64,000 bases of DNA from Niveibacterium sp. SC-1 (GTDB lineage: Bacteria; Pseudomonadota; Gammaproteobacteria; Burkholderiales; Rhodocyclaceae): contig NZ_CP151275.1 of assembly GCF_038235435.1 (NCBI RefSeq), positions 1,116,001 to 1,180,000 of the forward strand. Direction: 5' to 3'. Shown piece by piece: positions 25,531 through 34,137 of the stretch; position 1 is the stretch's first letter, and every line of letters begins with the position of its first letter. The notes under the pieces were generated by a model that saw only the letters and a list, made by a program, of their open reading frames with translations, was not told the DNA's origin and searched no databases. The position numbers and the translations under genes are program-made.

Positions 25531-26553
25531 TCAGGAAACCGCTGCGAGCGCCACCCGGCGCAGCGAGGCCCGCTCGGTGAGGCTCACCGGGAAGTCGCGC
25601 TGGACCGGGAGGGTCATCCCGTAGCAGGCGTTGAGCAGCCAGTTCACCGCGCTGTACGCCATGTCCACAAAGGGAATGTGCACCGTCGTCACCGGCGGCG
25701 CGCTGAAGGCGCCCGACTTGATGTCGTCGTAAGCCACCACCGAGACCTCGTGCGGCACGTTCACGCCCAGGGTCTGAAAGCGCGAGAGGGCGGCGATCGC
25801 CATTTCGTCGTTGGCGACGAAGAGACCCGTGAAGGGCTGGCCCAGTTCAAGCAGTCGCCCGGCCGCCAGCCAGCCGCTTTCGGGCGAGAAATCGCCTTCC
25901 ACGCAGGGGATCGCCTTCTTGGGGATGCCCGCCGCCCGGGCGGTGGCATAGAAGCCGCGCATCCGGTCCCGGTTGTCGGCGACATGCTTGGGCCCGGAGA
26001 TCACCGCCAGCTTGTGATGGCCCTGCGCCAGCAAGGCCTCGGCCGCGAGCTGGCCGCCGCGATAGTGGTCGGTCGCGAAACAGCCGTCGCCCAGCGCAGG
26101 CACGATGCGGTTGAGCGTCGCGATCCGGGGCATGCGCGCACGCTGCGCTTCGAAGTCTTCGTCGCGCAGTTCCTGGCTGATCAGGAGCAGGCCGTCGCAG
26201 CCGCGCTGGAGCGCGAAGTCGAGCGTGGTGAGGACCTGCTCGCGCGGCGTGCCCGGGCCGCCGCCGTTCATGACCATCATCTGGCGGCCGTGGTCGCGCA
26301 GCTGATGGTCGATGACCCGCAGGATTTCCGGGTAGTAGGGGCCGCCGATGTCGGGGACGAACACGCCTATCGTGTCGTAGGTACGGGCTGCCAGCGCACG
26401 GGCGGGATGGGAAGGGCGGAAGTCGAGCGCCTTGACGGCCGCATGGACCTTCGCCGCGGTGGCGAGCGATACCGAGCCCTTGCCCGAAATGACACGCGAG
26501 GCGGTTGCCACCCCCACCCCTGCCATCCGCGCGACATCCCTGATCGTTGCCAT
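25531..26553 (-). CDS. LacI-family transcriptional regulator
   Basis: A 340-residue regulator. The N-terminal helix-turn-helix and hinge (ATIRDVARMAGVGVATASRV ... HPARALAA, about 1-60) are followed by a periplasmic-binding-protein-type sugar domain (IGVFVPDIGGPYYPEI, GLFVANDEMAIAALSRF, VVAYDDIKSGAFSAPPVTTV). The ATG at 26551-26553 gives the exact family start. No sugar-uptake or catabolic genes lie beside it, so its target is unknown and probably elsewhere. Confidence 0.9.
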   Translation of the reverse strand: MATIRDVARMAGVGVATASRVISGKGSVSLATAAKVHAAVKALDFRPSHPARALAARTYDTIGVFVPDIGGPYYPEILRVIDHQLRDHGRQMMVMNGGGPGTPREQVLTTLDFALQRGCDGLLLISQELRDEDFEAQRARMPRIATLNRIVPALGDGCFATDHYRGGQLAAEALLAQGHHKLAVISGPKHVADNRDRMRGFYATARAAGIPKKAIPCVEGDFSPESGWLAAGRLLELGQPFTGLFVANDEMAIAALSRFQTLGVNVPHEVSVVAYDDIKSGAFSAPPVTTVHIPFVDMAYSAVNWLLNACYGMTLPVQRDFPVSLTERASLRRVALAAVS

Positions 26554-26742
26554 GCTGCCTAGAACCTCGCCTGCCGGTTCCGCCTCCACGCGAGCGAACG
26601 CGTGGGGGGAACGCTTACTTGCCGTTGATTTGCCGAGGTCACAGGGTGCGCGCATCCCACGCCCCGGACAAGTCGTCTTTTTGCGATTTCCCGGCGCCGC
26701 GGCACCGTTTGCCACCGCTCCTCGCCGCGTCCTGCGCGAATG

Positions 26743-26776
26743 AAAAAGCCGCTGGCCCTTTCGGTGCCAGCGGCTT
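26743..26776 (-). terminator. Terminator of the tRNA-Met gene
   Basis: AAGCCGCTGGC (26746-26756) pairs with GCCAGCGGCTT (26766-26776). Read on the minus strand the stem is followed by TTTTT. It lies 10 bp after the tRNA. Confidence 0.88.
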
Positions 26777-26785
26777 GGTGTTCTT

Positions 26786-26862
26786 TGGTGGTGATGGGCG
26801 GAGTCGAACCGCCGACCTATGGGTTATGAATCCATCGCTCTAACCATCTGAGCTACATCACC
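26786..26862 (-). tRNA. tRNA-Met (CAT)
   Basis: On the minus strand a complete cloverleaf of 77 bases can be folded. The acceptor stem GGTGATG pairs with CATCACC, the D-loop region is AGCTCAGATGGTTAGAGC, and the anticodon loop TTCATAA carries CAT. The T-arm is GGCGGTTCGACTCCGCC and the 3' CCA is encoded. The overall sequence resembles elongator tRNA-Met; tRNA-Ile with a modified CAT anticodon is the alternative but is less likely. Confidence 0.92.
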
Positions 26863-26979
26863 ACGGCAAGCCCGCGAATATAGCGTGCAGAAGAGGCTTG
26901 GTCAAGCACGGCCTGGGCTATAATCCGGCCAAGTCCTTGTTTTCTTTCAAAGCCCGTTCGCCGGGTGTGAGGAAATCCG

Positions 26980-27312
26980 ATGCGCCGTTTGCTGGTCTGG
27001 GTTGTGGGCTTTTTCCTGATGACGAACGTGGCCCTGGCCGATGGCCTGCGCACCTTTCCGCAGAACGTCGCGGGTGCGACCTTCAATGGCTACGTCAACG
27101 GTGGCATGAAGCTCGGCACGCGGGTGCTGGCGATGGCGCCGGGCCTGCAGATCCGCGATCAGCAGAACCTCATCATCTTTGCTTCCCAGCTCGAAGGCGC
27201 AGGCAAGCTGCCGGTCGTCGTGCAGTTCGATGCCGAAGGCGCCGTGTGGCGCCTGTGGATCCTTACACCGCAAGAGGCGCGCGAGCTGAACCTCGTCAGT
27301 ATCGTCAAATGA
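26980..27312 (+). CDS. Small exported protein of unknown function upstream of miaB
   Basis: A 110-residue protein with a clear signal peptide ([19 protein letters not shown]) and a small beta-rich domain ([20 protein letters not shown] and [21 protein letters not shown]). I do not recognise the family. Its stop overlaps the miaB start by 3 bases (ATGA), so the two are coupled. It is most likely periplasmic. Confidence 0.8.
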   Translation: MRRLLVWVVGFFLMTNVALADGLRTFPQNVAGATFNGYVNGGMKLGTRVLAMAPGLQIRDQQNLIIFASQLEGAGKLPVVVQFDAEGAVWRLWILTPQEARELNLVSIVK

Positions 27313-28643
27313 AAAAGCTGTACATCCGCACCTTCGGGTGCCAGATGAATGAGTACGACTCGGACAAGATGGCCGACGTGCTCGGCGTCTCCGAAGGCCT
27401 GACCAAGACGGACAGCCCCGAGGATGCGGACGTCATCCTGTTCAATACCTGCTCGGTGCGCGAAAAGGCACAGGAGCGCGTGTTCCATGACCTGGGCCGC
27501 GTGCGTCTCCTCAAGCAGCAGAAGCCCGACCTGATCATCGGCGTGGGCGGCTGCGTGGCGAGCCAGGAGGGCGCGGCCATCGTGCAGCGCGCGCCTTTCG
27601 TGGACGTGGTCTTCGGGCCGCAGACCCTGCACCGCCTGCCGCAACTCATCGCCAAGCGGCGCGAGAGCGGCCGCTCGCAGGTGGACATCTCCTTTCCCGA
27701 GATCGAGAAGTTCGACAACCTGCCGCCGGCGCGCGTCGAAGGCGGGGCGGCTTTCGTTTCGATCATGGAAGGCTGCTCCAAGTACTGCACCTTCTGCGTC
27801 GTGCCCTACACCCGCGGCGAGGAAGTCTCGCGTCCGCTGGACGACATCCTGGCCGAAGTGGCCGGGCTGGCCGACCAGGGTGTGAAGGAAGTGACGCTGC
27901 TGGGCCAGAACGTGAATGCCTGGCGTGCGCCGCTTTCCAAGGGCTCGGAAGACATCGGCGACTTTGCCTTCCTGCTCGAATGCGTGCACGAGATTCCCGG
28001 CATCGAACGCATCCGCTACACCACCTCGCATCCGCGCGAGATGACGCAGCGCGTGGTCGACGCCTACGCCACGCTGCCCAAGCTCGTCTCGCACCTGCAC
28101 CTGCCGGTGCAGAGCGGTTCGGATCGCGTGCTGGCGGCGATGAAGCGCGGCTACACGGCGCTCGAATACAAGTCGCTGATCCGCCGCCTGCGCGCGGCAC
28201 GCCCGGAGCTCTCCTTGTCCTCGGACTTCATCGTGGGTTTCCCGGGTGAGACCGAGGCCGACTTCGAGGCGACCATGAAGCTGATCGAGGACGTCGGTTT
28301 TGATGCCTCCTTCAGCTTCGTCTACAGCGCGCGCCCTGGTACGCCGGCCGCCGATCTCGCCGACGACACGCCGCAGGATCTCAAGTTGAAGCGCCTCGCG
28401 CGCCTGCAGAAACGCATCGAAGAGATGAGCTTCGCGATCAGCGAGCGCATGGTCGGCAGTGTGCAGCGCGTGCTGGTCGAAGGCGTCTCGCGCAAGGACG
28501 CGAACGAACTCGCCGGCCGCACGGAGAACAACCGCGTGGTGAACTTCCCCGGCAATCCGCGCCAGCTCAACCACTTCATCGACGTGAAGATCACCGCTGC
28601 GCTGCCGCACTCGCTGCGCGGCGAAGTCGTGATCGCCGAGTAA
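27309..28643 (+). CDS. miaB: tRNA-2-methylthio-N6-dimethylallyladenosine synthase MiaB
   Basis: A 444-residue radical-SAM methylthiotransferase that adds the 2-methylthio group to i6A37 in tRNAs. The N-terminal UPF0004 domain has cluster cysteines C11, C48 and C82. The radical-SAM domain has C156, C160 and C163 in GCSKYCTFC, and a TRAM domain closes the protein ([20 protein letters not shown]). It heads the conserved miaB-phoH-ybeY-corC order. Confidence 0.96.
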   Translation: MKKLYIRTFGCQMNEYDSDKMADVLGVSEGLTKTDSPEDADVILFNTCSVREKAQERVFHDLGRVRLLKQQKPDLIIGVGGCVASQEGAAIVQRAPFVDVVFGPQTLHRLPQLIAKRRESGRSQVDISFPEIEKFDNLPPARVEGGAAFVSIMEGCSKYCTFCVVPYTRGEEVSRPLDDILAEVAGLADQGVKEVTLLGQNVNAWRAPLSKGSEDIGDFAFLLECVHEIPGIERIRYTTSHPREMTQRVVDAYATLPKLVSHLHLPVQSGSDRVLAAMKRGYTALEYKSLIRRLRAARPELSLSSDFIVGFPGETEADFEATMKLIEDVGFDASFSFVYSARPGTPAADLADDTPQDLKLKRLARLQKRIEEMSFAISERMVGSVQRVLVEGVSRKDANELAGRTENNRVVNFPGNPRQLNHFIDVKITAALPHSLRGEVVIAE

Positions 28644-28650
28644 AGGCTGC

Positions 28651-29634
28651 ATGCGCCCGATCGAAGTCACGCTCTCACCGCTGGACAACGAGCGCCTCGC
28701 CAATCTCTGCGGCACGCTCGACGAGAACATCCGCCAGATCGAGGCGGCCTATGACATTTCGATCTCCCGCCGTGGCGAGCATTTCGCGCTGCGCGGCGAC
28801 CCGGTGCAGACACGCGTCGCCGCCAAGGCACTGGTCGCGTTCTATGGGCGCTCGGGCAAGCCTCTGACCGTCGATGACATCCAGCTCGGCGTGGTCGAGG
28901 TGGCCAACACCGAGCGGGCGGCACAGCAGCCGGCCACCGGTCTCCTCACCCGCAAGGGAGACCTGCATGGGCGCACGCCGCGCCAGGTGGAGTACATCCG
29001 CCACATCCAGGAACACGACATCACCTTCGGCATCGGGCCGGCCGGCACGGGCAAGACCTATCTCGCGGTCGCCTGCGCGGTGGATGCTTTCGAGCGCGAG
29101 CAGGTCGAGCGCATCGTGCTCACGCGACCGGCGGTGGAAGCGGGCGAGCGCCTGGGCTTCCTGCCGGGCGACCTCACGCAGAAGGTCGACCCCTATCTGC
29201 GTCCGCTCTACGACGCGCTCTACGACCTGATGGGTTTCGATCGCGTGGCCAAGCTCTTCGAGCGCCACTGCATCGAGATCGCGCCGCTCGCCTTCATGCG
29301 CGGGCGCACGCTCAACCGCAGTTTCATCATCCTGGACGAGGCGCAGAACACCACGCCCGAACAGATCAAGATGTTCCTCACCCGCATCGGCATCGGCACC
29401 AAGGCCGTGATCACCGGCGACCTGACCCAGGTTGACCTGCCGCGCGGGCACAAGAGCGGGCTGGCCGAGGCCACCCGCATCCTCGCCGACGTGCGTGGCA
29501 TTGCCAGCACCCGTTTCCTCAAGGAAGACGTGGTCCGCCATCCGCTGGTTGCCCGCATCGTTGCCGCCTACGAACGCGAATCACAAGAACAGAGCCGCAA
29601 TGAAGACCATCACCGTCCTGAACGCCAAGGGTAA
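28651..29634 (+). CDS. ybeZ: PhoH-family ATPase (YbeZ)
   Basis: A 327-residue cytoplasmic NTPase. Walker A is GPAGTGKT (129-136) and Walker B is SFIILDEAQNTTPEQIKMFL, with an N-terminal RNA-binding-like region. PhoH/YbeZ works with YbeY in rRNA and RNA metabolism. It starts 7 bp after miaB, and its last 35 bases overlap the start chosen for ybeY. Confidence 0.95.
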   Translation: MRPIEVTLSPLDNERLANLCGTLDENIRQIEAAYDISISRRGEHFALRGDPVQTRVAAKALVAFYGRSGKPLTVDDIQLGVVEVANTERAAQQPATGLLTRKGDLHGRTPRQVEYIRHIQEHDITFGIGPAGTGKTYLAVACAVDAFEREQVERIVLTRPAVEAGERLGFLPGDLTQKVDPYLRPLYDALYDLMGFDRVAKLFERHCIEIAPLAFMRGRTLNRSFIILDEAQNTTPEQIKMFLTRIGIGTKAVITGDLTQVDLPRGHKSGLAEATRILADVRGIASTRFLKEDVVRHPLVARIVAAYERESQEQSRNEDHHRPERQG

Positions 29635-30280
29635 GCGCCGCGAGATCGAGGTCGCTTCCATCGAAGTACCCCTGGAGGACGGGCGGCTGCTGCGCCTGGC
29701 CTTCCCGCCCGGCGATATGGGTGACCTCGTCGCCGAGGCGCATTGCGACAGCGGCACGCCTGTCATCCTCATGCAACCCGGCGCTGCCAACATCGCGACC
29801 CTTCATGTGCTGGCGGTCGGCGAACCCGAACCGGACTTCGAGCTGGAGCTCGCGGTGCAGAAGGCACTGAAGAAGGGCAAGCACCGCGTGCCCTCGCGCA
29901 CCGAGCTCAAACACTGGGTCAGGGCCGCGCAGGAGCAGGACGCGGAGATCGCGCTGCGTTTCGTTGACGAGGACGAAGGGCGCCAACTGAACCTGGCCTA
30001 CCGCGGCAAGGACTACGCCACCAACGTGCTGAGCTTCCCCTACACCAGCGAACCGGTGCTCACCGGCGACCTGGTGCTGTGCTGGCCCGTGGTGGTGCGC
30101 GAGGCCGAGGAGCAGGGCAAGAGCGTGGAAGCCCATTGTGCGCATCTGGTGGTCCACGGGACTCTTCACCTGCAGGGCTGGGATCACGAGGACGAGGCCG
30201 AAGGCGACGCCATGGAAGCACGCGAACGGGAAATCCTCATCGGGCTCGGCTATGCTGACCCATATGAAGGCGAGCGCTGA
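29600..30280 (+). CDS. ybeY: Endoribonuclease YbeY with an N-terminal extra domain
   Basis: YbeY is a zinc-dependent endoribonuclease in 16S rRNA maturation and ribosome quality control. The zinc motif HGTLHLQGWDH is present (H186, H190 and H196), as are YRGKDYATNVLSFPY and GDLVLC. The YbeY domain itself begins near residue 80. The 226-residue frame carries about 75 extra residues in front (KTITVLNAKGKRREIEVASI and later ILMQPGAANIATLHVLAVGE), against the usual length of about 150. The extension is in a good frame with sensible composition, so it looks real, and I do not recognise it. A shorter product from Met40 or Met58 cannot be excluded. Confidence 0.9.
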   Translation: MKTITVLNAKGKRREIEVASIEVPLEDGRLLRLAFPPGDMGDLVAEAHCDSGTPVILMQPGAANIATLHVLAVGEPEPDFELELAVQKALKKGKHRVPSRTELKHWVRAAQEQDAEIALRFVDEDEGRQLNLAYRGKDYATNVLSFPYTSEPVLTGDLVLCWPVVVREAEEQGKSVEAHCAHLVVHGTLHLQGWDHEDEAEGDAMEAREREILIGLGYADPYEGER

Positions 30281-30352
30281 ACCCTGGTTCGACGCCCGCC
30301 TTCTTGCGTGACGGGCATGCAGCTTGCAACAGACGCAGTGCAATAGACGGAG

Positions 30353-30440
30353 GTCGGCGGTGAAGCTCTGGCCGCCGACGCTGACAAGCCGGACGGAGCG
30401 GTCAGCGGTAAGGCGCCGCGCGGGCAGGTAGGCGCCTTAC
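30353..30440. repeat. Two perfect hairpins between ybeY and corC
   Basis: GTCGGCGG (30353-30360) pairs with CCGCCGAC (30372-30379), and GTAAGGCGCC (30408-30417) pairs with GGCGCCTTAC (30431-30440). Neither has a T-run. The second ends 24 bases before the corC ATG, which lacks a clear ribosome-binding site. They may be processing or regulatory structures in the message. Confidence 0.5.
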
Positions 30441-30464
30441 CCCTAGCCACTCCACCCCCCTGAA

Positions 30465-31310
30465 ATGGACCCTTCCAGTAGTCCTCGGCCCAGTTTCTTC
30501 GACCGTATTTCCGCGCTGCTCTCGCGCGAACCTGAAGACCGCAGCGAATTGCTCGCGGTGCTGCGCGCGGCCTTCGACCGCAACCTGTTCGACGCCGATG
30601 CGCTCGCCATCATCGAGGGCGCGCTTGGCGTGGCCGACATGCAGGTGCGCGACGTCATGGTGCCGCGTGCGCAGATGGACTTCGTCTCGATCGACGACTC
30701 CATCGAGTCCATCACCGAATTCGCCATCGAGGCGGCCCACTCGCGCTTCCCGGTGATTGGCGAAAACAAGGATGACGTCATCGGTATCCTGTTGGCCAAG
30801 GACCTGCTGCGCTACTACGCGCACAAGGAATTCGACCTGCGCGACATGCTGCGCCCGGCCGTCTTCATTCCCGAATCCAAGCGCCTGAACGTGCTGCTGC
30901 GCGAATTCCGGGTCAGCCGCAACCACATGGCCATCGTGGTCGACGAATACGGCGGCGTGGCGGGCCTCGTGACCATCGAGGACGTGCTCGAACAGATCGT
31001 CGGCGACATCGAGGACGAGTACGACTTCGACGAGGAGGCCGGCAACATCGTGGCCGACCAGGCGGGCCGCTACCGCGTCAAGGCCCAGACCGAAATCGAG
31101 ACCTTCAACCACGCCTTCGGCGTCGAGCTCGCGAGCGAAGACTACGGCACCATCGGCGGCATGATCATCCACCTGCTCGGCCGCCTGCCGCGCCGCAACG
31201 AGCAGCTGGAGCACGAAGGCTTCCGCTTCCAGGTCCTGCGCGCCGACAGCCGTCGCATCTACACCCTGCTGGTGGAGCGCCTGGCGGTGCCGCATATCGT
31301 CGGCGGCTGA
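30465..31310 (+). CDS. corC: CorC/HlyC-family CBS-domain transporter-associated protein
   Basis: A 281-residue cytoplasmic protein. Two CBS domains (about 65-190; VRDVMVPRAQMDFVSIDDSI and VVDEYGGVAGLVTIEDVLEQ) are followed by the CorC_HlyC domain (about 200-278). It is linked to Mg/Co efflux and membrane homeostasis and normally sits next to ybeY and lnt, as it nearly does here. The ATG at 30465 has no obvious Shine-Dalgarno sequence. A terminator follows. Confidence 0.93.
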   Translation: MDPSSSPRPSFFDRISALLSREPEDRSELLAVLRAAFDRNLFDADALAIIEGALGVADMQVRDVMVPRAQMDFVSIDDSIESITEFAIEAAHSRFPVIGENKDDVIGILLAKDLLRYYAHKEFDLRDMLRPAVFIPESKRLNVLLREFRVSRNHMAIVVDEYGGVAGLVTIEDVLEQIVGDIEDEYDFDEEAGNIVADQAGRYRVKAQTEIETFNHAFGVELASEDYGTIGGMIIHLLGRLPRRNEQLEHEGFRFQVLRADSRRIYTLLVERLAVPHIVGG

Positions 31311-31338
31311 AGTCCACCTCGCCGGAGCGTGAGCTGCA

Positions 31339-31368
31339 AGAAGCCGCCTGAGGGCGGCTTCTGTTTTT
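31339..31368 (+). terminator. Rho-independent terminator after corC
   Basis: AGAAGCCGCC (31339-31348) pairs with GGCGGCTTCT (31353-31362), followed by GTTTTT. This closes the miaB-to-corC operon. Confidence 0.9.
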
Positions 31369-31457
31369 CCGGCGCCACGCTGCACGCCGCAGGAACATCC
31401 GGACTCCGCCGCACTCGGACCGGAACACGCGGATACGAGCGAACCGGAGGAGACCCC

Positions 31458-32111
31458 ATGGCCGATACGCAAGGACATTCGGTGGAGTGGCTGGAGGACT
31501 ACGGCCGCGAAAGGTTGTCACCTTCCTTCTTCATGCGCGACTTCCTCTTCAGCGAGGTGGCGAGCGTTTTCGGCGTCTGCAATGCGCCGGAGCATCCGGA
31601 CGTGGCGCTGCAGGTCGGTCGCCAGCTCTGCACTACCTTGCTCGAACCCTTGAACGCGACGTTCGGCCGCCTGACGATCCGGTCCGGCTACCGCTCGCCG
31701 ACGGTCAATGACCTATGTTTCCGCAAGGGCTACAACTGCTCCTCCAACGAGGAGAACTTCGCCGGCCATATCTGGGATATTCCGCATCCCGCCCGCGGCC
31801 TCGGCGGGACGGTGACGGTTGTGGTGCCCTGGTTCGCGGATCGCTATGCGCAGGGCGCGGACTGGCGGGCGATGGCCTACTGGGTGCACAACCATCTGCC
31901 CTACGCCGGGATGGAGTTCTTCCCCAAGCTCTGCGCCTTCAACATCAGTTGGGGCGAGCGGCCCTTGCGCGAGATCGTGAGCTTCATCGAACCGCATACG
32001 GGCCTGCTCCTGCAAGGTGACCCGCCGCACCCGGAGTTCGAAGCCCTTTACGCGGACTTTCCTCCGCTGCGGCTCACCCAGGTCGAGACGAAGCGCTTCG
32101 CGGCACAATGA
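31458..32111 (+). CDS. Uncharacterised peptidase-M15-like protein
   Basis: A 217-residue protein without a signal peptide. RLTIRSGYRSPTVNDLCF resembles the opening motif of M15 D,D-peptidases, followed by NFAGHIWDIPHPARGLGG and VHNHLPYAGMEFFPKLCAF. The zinc spacing is not the classic H-x6-D, so enzyme activity is uncertain. It may be a structural relative. The ATG at 31458 follows GGAGGAGA. It begins a run of small genes inserted between corC and lnt. Confidence 0.6.
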   Translation: MADTQGHSVEWLEDYGRERLSPSFFMRDFLFSEVASVFGVCNAPEHPDVALQVGRQLCTTLLEPLNATFGRLTIRSGYRSPTVNDLCFRKGYNCSSNEENFAGHIWDIPHPARGLGGTVTVVVPWFADRYAQGADWRAMAYWVHNHLPYAGMEFFPKLCAFNISWGERPLREIVSFIEPHTGLLLQGDPPHPEFEALYADFPPLRLTQVETKRFAAQ

Positions 32112-32136
32112 CGGTCGACAGAACCGGGAGCAGTCC

Positions 32137-32355
32137 ATGGCCATCGAACGCAAACCCATTCGCCGCGGCGGCATCCGCACCGCCGGCTACGACCGCAGTG
32201 CGCGCGTGCTGGAGATCGAGTTCGACAACGGCAACGTCACGCAATACAGCGGGGTAGGCGAAGAGATCGCGCGGCGATTCCTCGCGAGCAGCTCGCCAGG
32301 TAGCTACTTCAAGGACAACATCGACGAAGAGTTCTCGGCGCGGCGGGTGAAGTAG
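32137..32355 (+). CDS. KTSC-domain protein
   Basis: A 72-residue protein that is essentially one KTSC domain: IRTAGYDRSARVLEIEFDNG, then YSGVGEEIARRFLASSSPGS and YFKDNI. The domain is often fused to nucleic-acid enzymes and may bind RNA or DNA. It starts 26 bp after the M15-like gene and lies 12 bp before a GIY-YIG-like gene. Confidence 0.85.
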   Translation: MAIERKPIRRGGIRTAGYDRSARVLEIEFDNGNVTQYSGVGEEIARRFLASSSPGSYFKDNIDEEFSARRVK

Positions 32356-32367
32356 TTTTCCCCGACG

Positions 32368-32694
32368 ATGGCGCGTCGCTGGCATCACAACGTCTATGTG
32401 GTCGCGCTCTCGCTCGACGTCCTGCATGAGCCACGCTTCCTGCGCTGCAATCCGGACTATCAGCTCGGCAAGCCCTGCGTCTATGTGGGCATGACGGGGC
32501 TGCTGCCCGACGAGCGTTTCGACAAGCACAAGGCCGGCGTTCGCGCGAACCGCTTCGTGCAGCAGTACGGCCTGCGGCTCTTGCCCGAACTCTACGAGTG
32601 CTACAACCCGATGCCCTATCGCGGCGCCTGCGAGATGGAAGTCGAACTCGCGATCGCCTTGCGCGAGGCGGGCTATGGCGTATGGCAGGCCTGA
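32368..32694 (+). CDS. GIY-YIG-like small protein
   Basis: A 108-residue protein. HNVYVVALSLDV and PCVYVGMTGLLPDERFDKHK resemble the paired strands of GIY-YIG nucleases (YVY ... YVGMT), with a late Glu in ACEMEVELAIALREAGYGVW. The spacing between the two strands is longer than usual, so nuclease activity is plausible but not assured. Its neighbour with a KTSC domain fits a nucleic-acid theme. Confidence 0.65.
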   Translation: MARRWHHNVYVVALSLDVLHEPRFLRCNPDYQLGKPCVYVGMTGLLPDERFDKHKAGVRANRFVQQYGLRLLPELYECYNPMPYRGACEMEVELAIALREAGYGVWQA

Positions 32695-32793
32695 GGCGGG
32701 AGCCGCCGTCTGAGCGGATTTCCGATCCGGCGGATAATCGGGTTTTGGTCGCGCGTCCCGGATGCGCGACATCCGAACATCGGAGGCATTTCC

Positions 32794-33453
32794 ATGAGCA
32801 AGCATCTGAAGATCGACTTCGTGTCCGACGTGTCGTGCCCTTGGTGCGCGATCGGCCTGGCCGGGCTGCAGCGCGCGCTGGAGCGCACCGCGGGCGAGGT
32901 GGATGTGGAGCTTCACTTCCAGCCTTTCGAGCTGAACCCGAACATGCCGCCAGAAGGCCAGGACATCGACGAACACCTGGGCGAGAAGTACGGCGCCTCG
33001 CCCGAACAGTCCGCCAAGAACCGCGAGGCGATCCGCGAGCGCGGCGCCTCGGTGGGCTTCGACTTCCGCATGGAAAAGCGCGGTCGCATCTACAACACTT
33101 TCGACGCGCATCGGCTGCTGCACTGGGCGGACGAGGAGGGCGAAGGCAAACAGCTCGCCCTCAAGCAGGCGCTCTTCAAGGCCTACTTCACCGAAGGCAA
33201 GAACCCGGGCGACATCGAGGTGCTGATCGCCGCCGCGCAGGAAGCCGGACTGGACCCGGTGCGCGCACGAGAGGTCCTGGAAGCCGGCACCTACACGGAG
33301 GAGGTGCGCGAGCAGGAGCAGTTCTACCTGCGCAATGGCATCCACGCCGTGCCCGCGGTGATCATCAACGACCGCCACCTGATCCAGGGCGGACAACCGC
33401 CGGAAGCCTTCGAGCAGGCGTTGCGCCAGATCGCAGCGGGCATCGCGGGGTGA
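32794..33453 (+). CDS. DsbA-family (FrnE-like) thioredoxin-fold oxidoreductase
   Basis: A 219-residue cytoplasmic protein without a signal peptide. The CPWC active site is in SDVSCPWCAIGLAGLQRAL and the cis-Pro loop is NGIHAVPAVIINDRHLIQGG. This is the FrnE/2-hydroxychromene-isomerase-like branch of the DsbA family, probably in cytoplasmic redox defence. It overlaps the next gene by 4 bp if that gene starts at GTG. Confidence 0.9.
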   Translation: MSKHLKIDFVSDVSCPWCAIGLAGLQRALERTAGEVDVELHFQPFELNPNMPPEGQDIDEHLGEKYGASPEQSAKNREAIRERGASVGFDFRMEKRGRIYNTFDAHRLLHWADEEGEGKQLALKQALFKAYFTEGKNPGDIEVLIAAAQEAGLDPVRAREVLEAGTYTEEVREQEQFYLRNGIHAVPAVIINDRHLIQGGQPPEAFEQALRQIAAGIAG

Positions 33454-33947
33454 GCGGGGCGAGCGGGGCGAGCGCCGACAGCCCGGACTTGCCCGGGCTC
33501 GACGCCTACCTGCACACGCACATCCCGCTTTCCGGTGCGATGCAGGTACGCGCCCGCGCTTGGGATGGCGAGCGCCTCACGCTCGCCGCGCCGATCGCGC
33601 CGAACATCAATCACAAGGCCACGGCCTTCGGCGGGAGCGTGAGCACGCTGGCCATCCTCTCCGCCTGGTCCCTGCTGCATCTGCGTTTGCGCGATGCCGG
33701 GCTGGCGGTGGAGCTGGTGATCCAACGCAACCAGGTCGAATACCTCGCGCCGATCGCCGAGGACTTCGAGGCCACGGCGACGCTCGCGCCGGAGGCCAAC
33801 TGGGCGCGTTTCGAGCAGGTGCTGCGGCGTCGGGGGCGGGCGCGGATCACGGTGCACTCCGAAGTGCGCTGCGACGGCTCATGCTCCGATGCGCCGCAGG
33901 CACGCTTCTCCGGCGAATTCGTTGCGCTGCTTCGCGCCGGACATTGA
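33450..33947 (+). CDS. Hot-dog-fold thioesterase domain protein (YiiD C-terminal type)
   Basis: A 165-residue protein. The family opening GLDAYLHTHIPLSGAMQVRA is followed by LTLAAPIAPNINHKATAFGG and GSVSTLAILSAWSLLHLRL. I chose GTG at 33450, overlapping the upstream stop (GTGA), because the conserved LDAYLHTHIPLS lies before the first ATG. The substrate is unknown. Confidence 0.82.
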   Translation: MSGASGASADSPDLPGLDAYLHTHIPLSGAMQVRARAWDGERLTLAAPIAPNINHKATAFGGSVSTLAILSAWSLLHLRLRDAGLAVELVIQRNQVEYLAPIAEDFEATATLAPEANWARFEQVLRRRGRARITVHSEVRCDGSCSDAPQARFSGEFVALLRAGH

Positions 33948-34137
33948 CGGCGGATGGCGTTTGCGTGCGTCGGGGTGGCGCCGACCGTCGGGTCTGCAGT
34001 CGCGCGGCTGCCCGACGGGTGAGGCGCAACAAACAGGCGAGTGCTTCTCCGACAGTGACGAGCGCCTCGTTGCAGGCGAGCGTCACACGCTTGCGGGATA
34101 ATCGCGCGCTTTGCGTCACGGAACGGCCGCCCGCGCC

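Noticed and set aside
26786..26862. tRNA-Ile with lysidine-modified CAT anticodon
   Set aside because: The body of the tRNA looks like elongator tRNA-Met; a covariance model would settle it, but Met is the better call by eye.
27159..28730. Long open frame opposite miaB
   Set aside because: Antisense artefact of strong third-position GC bias; no motif, no ribosome site.
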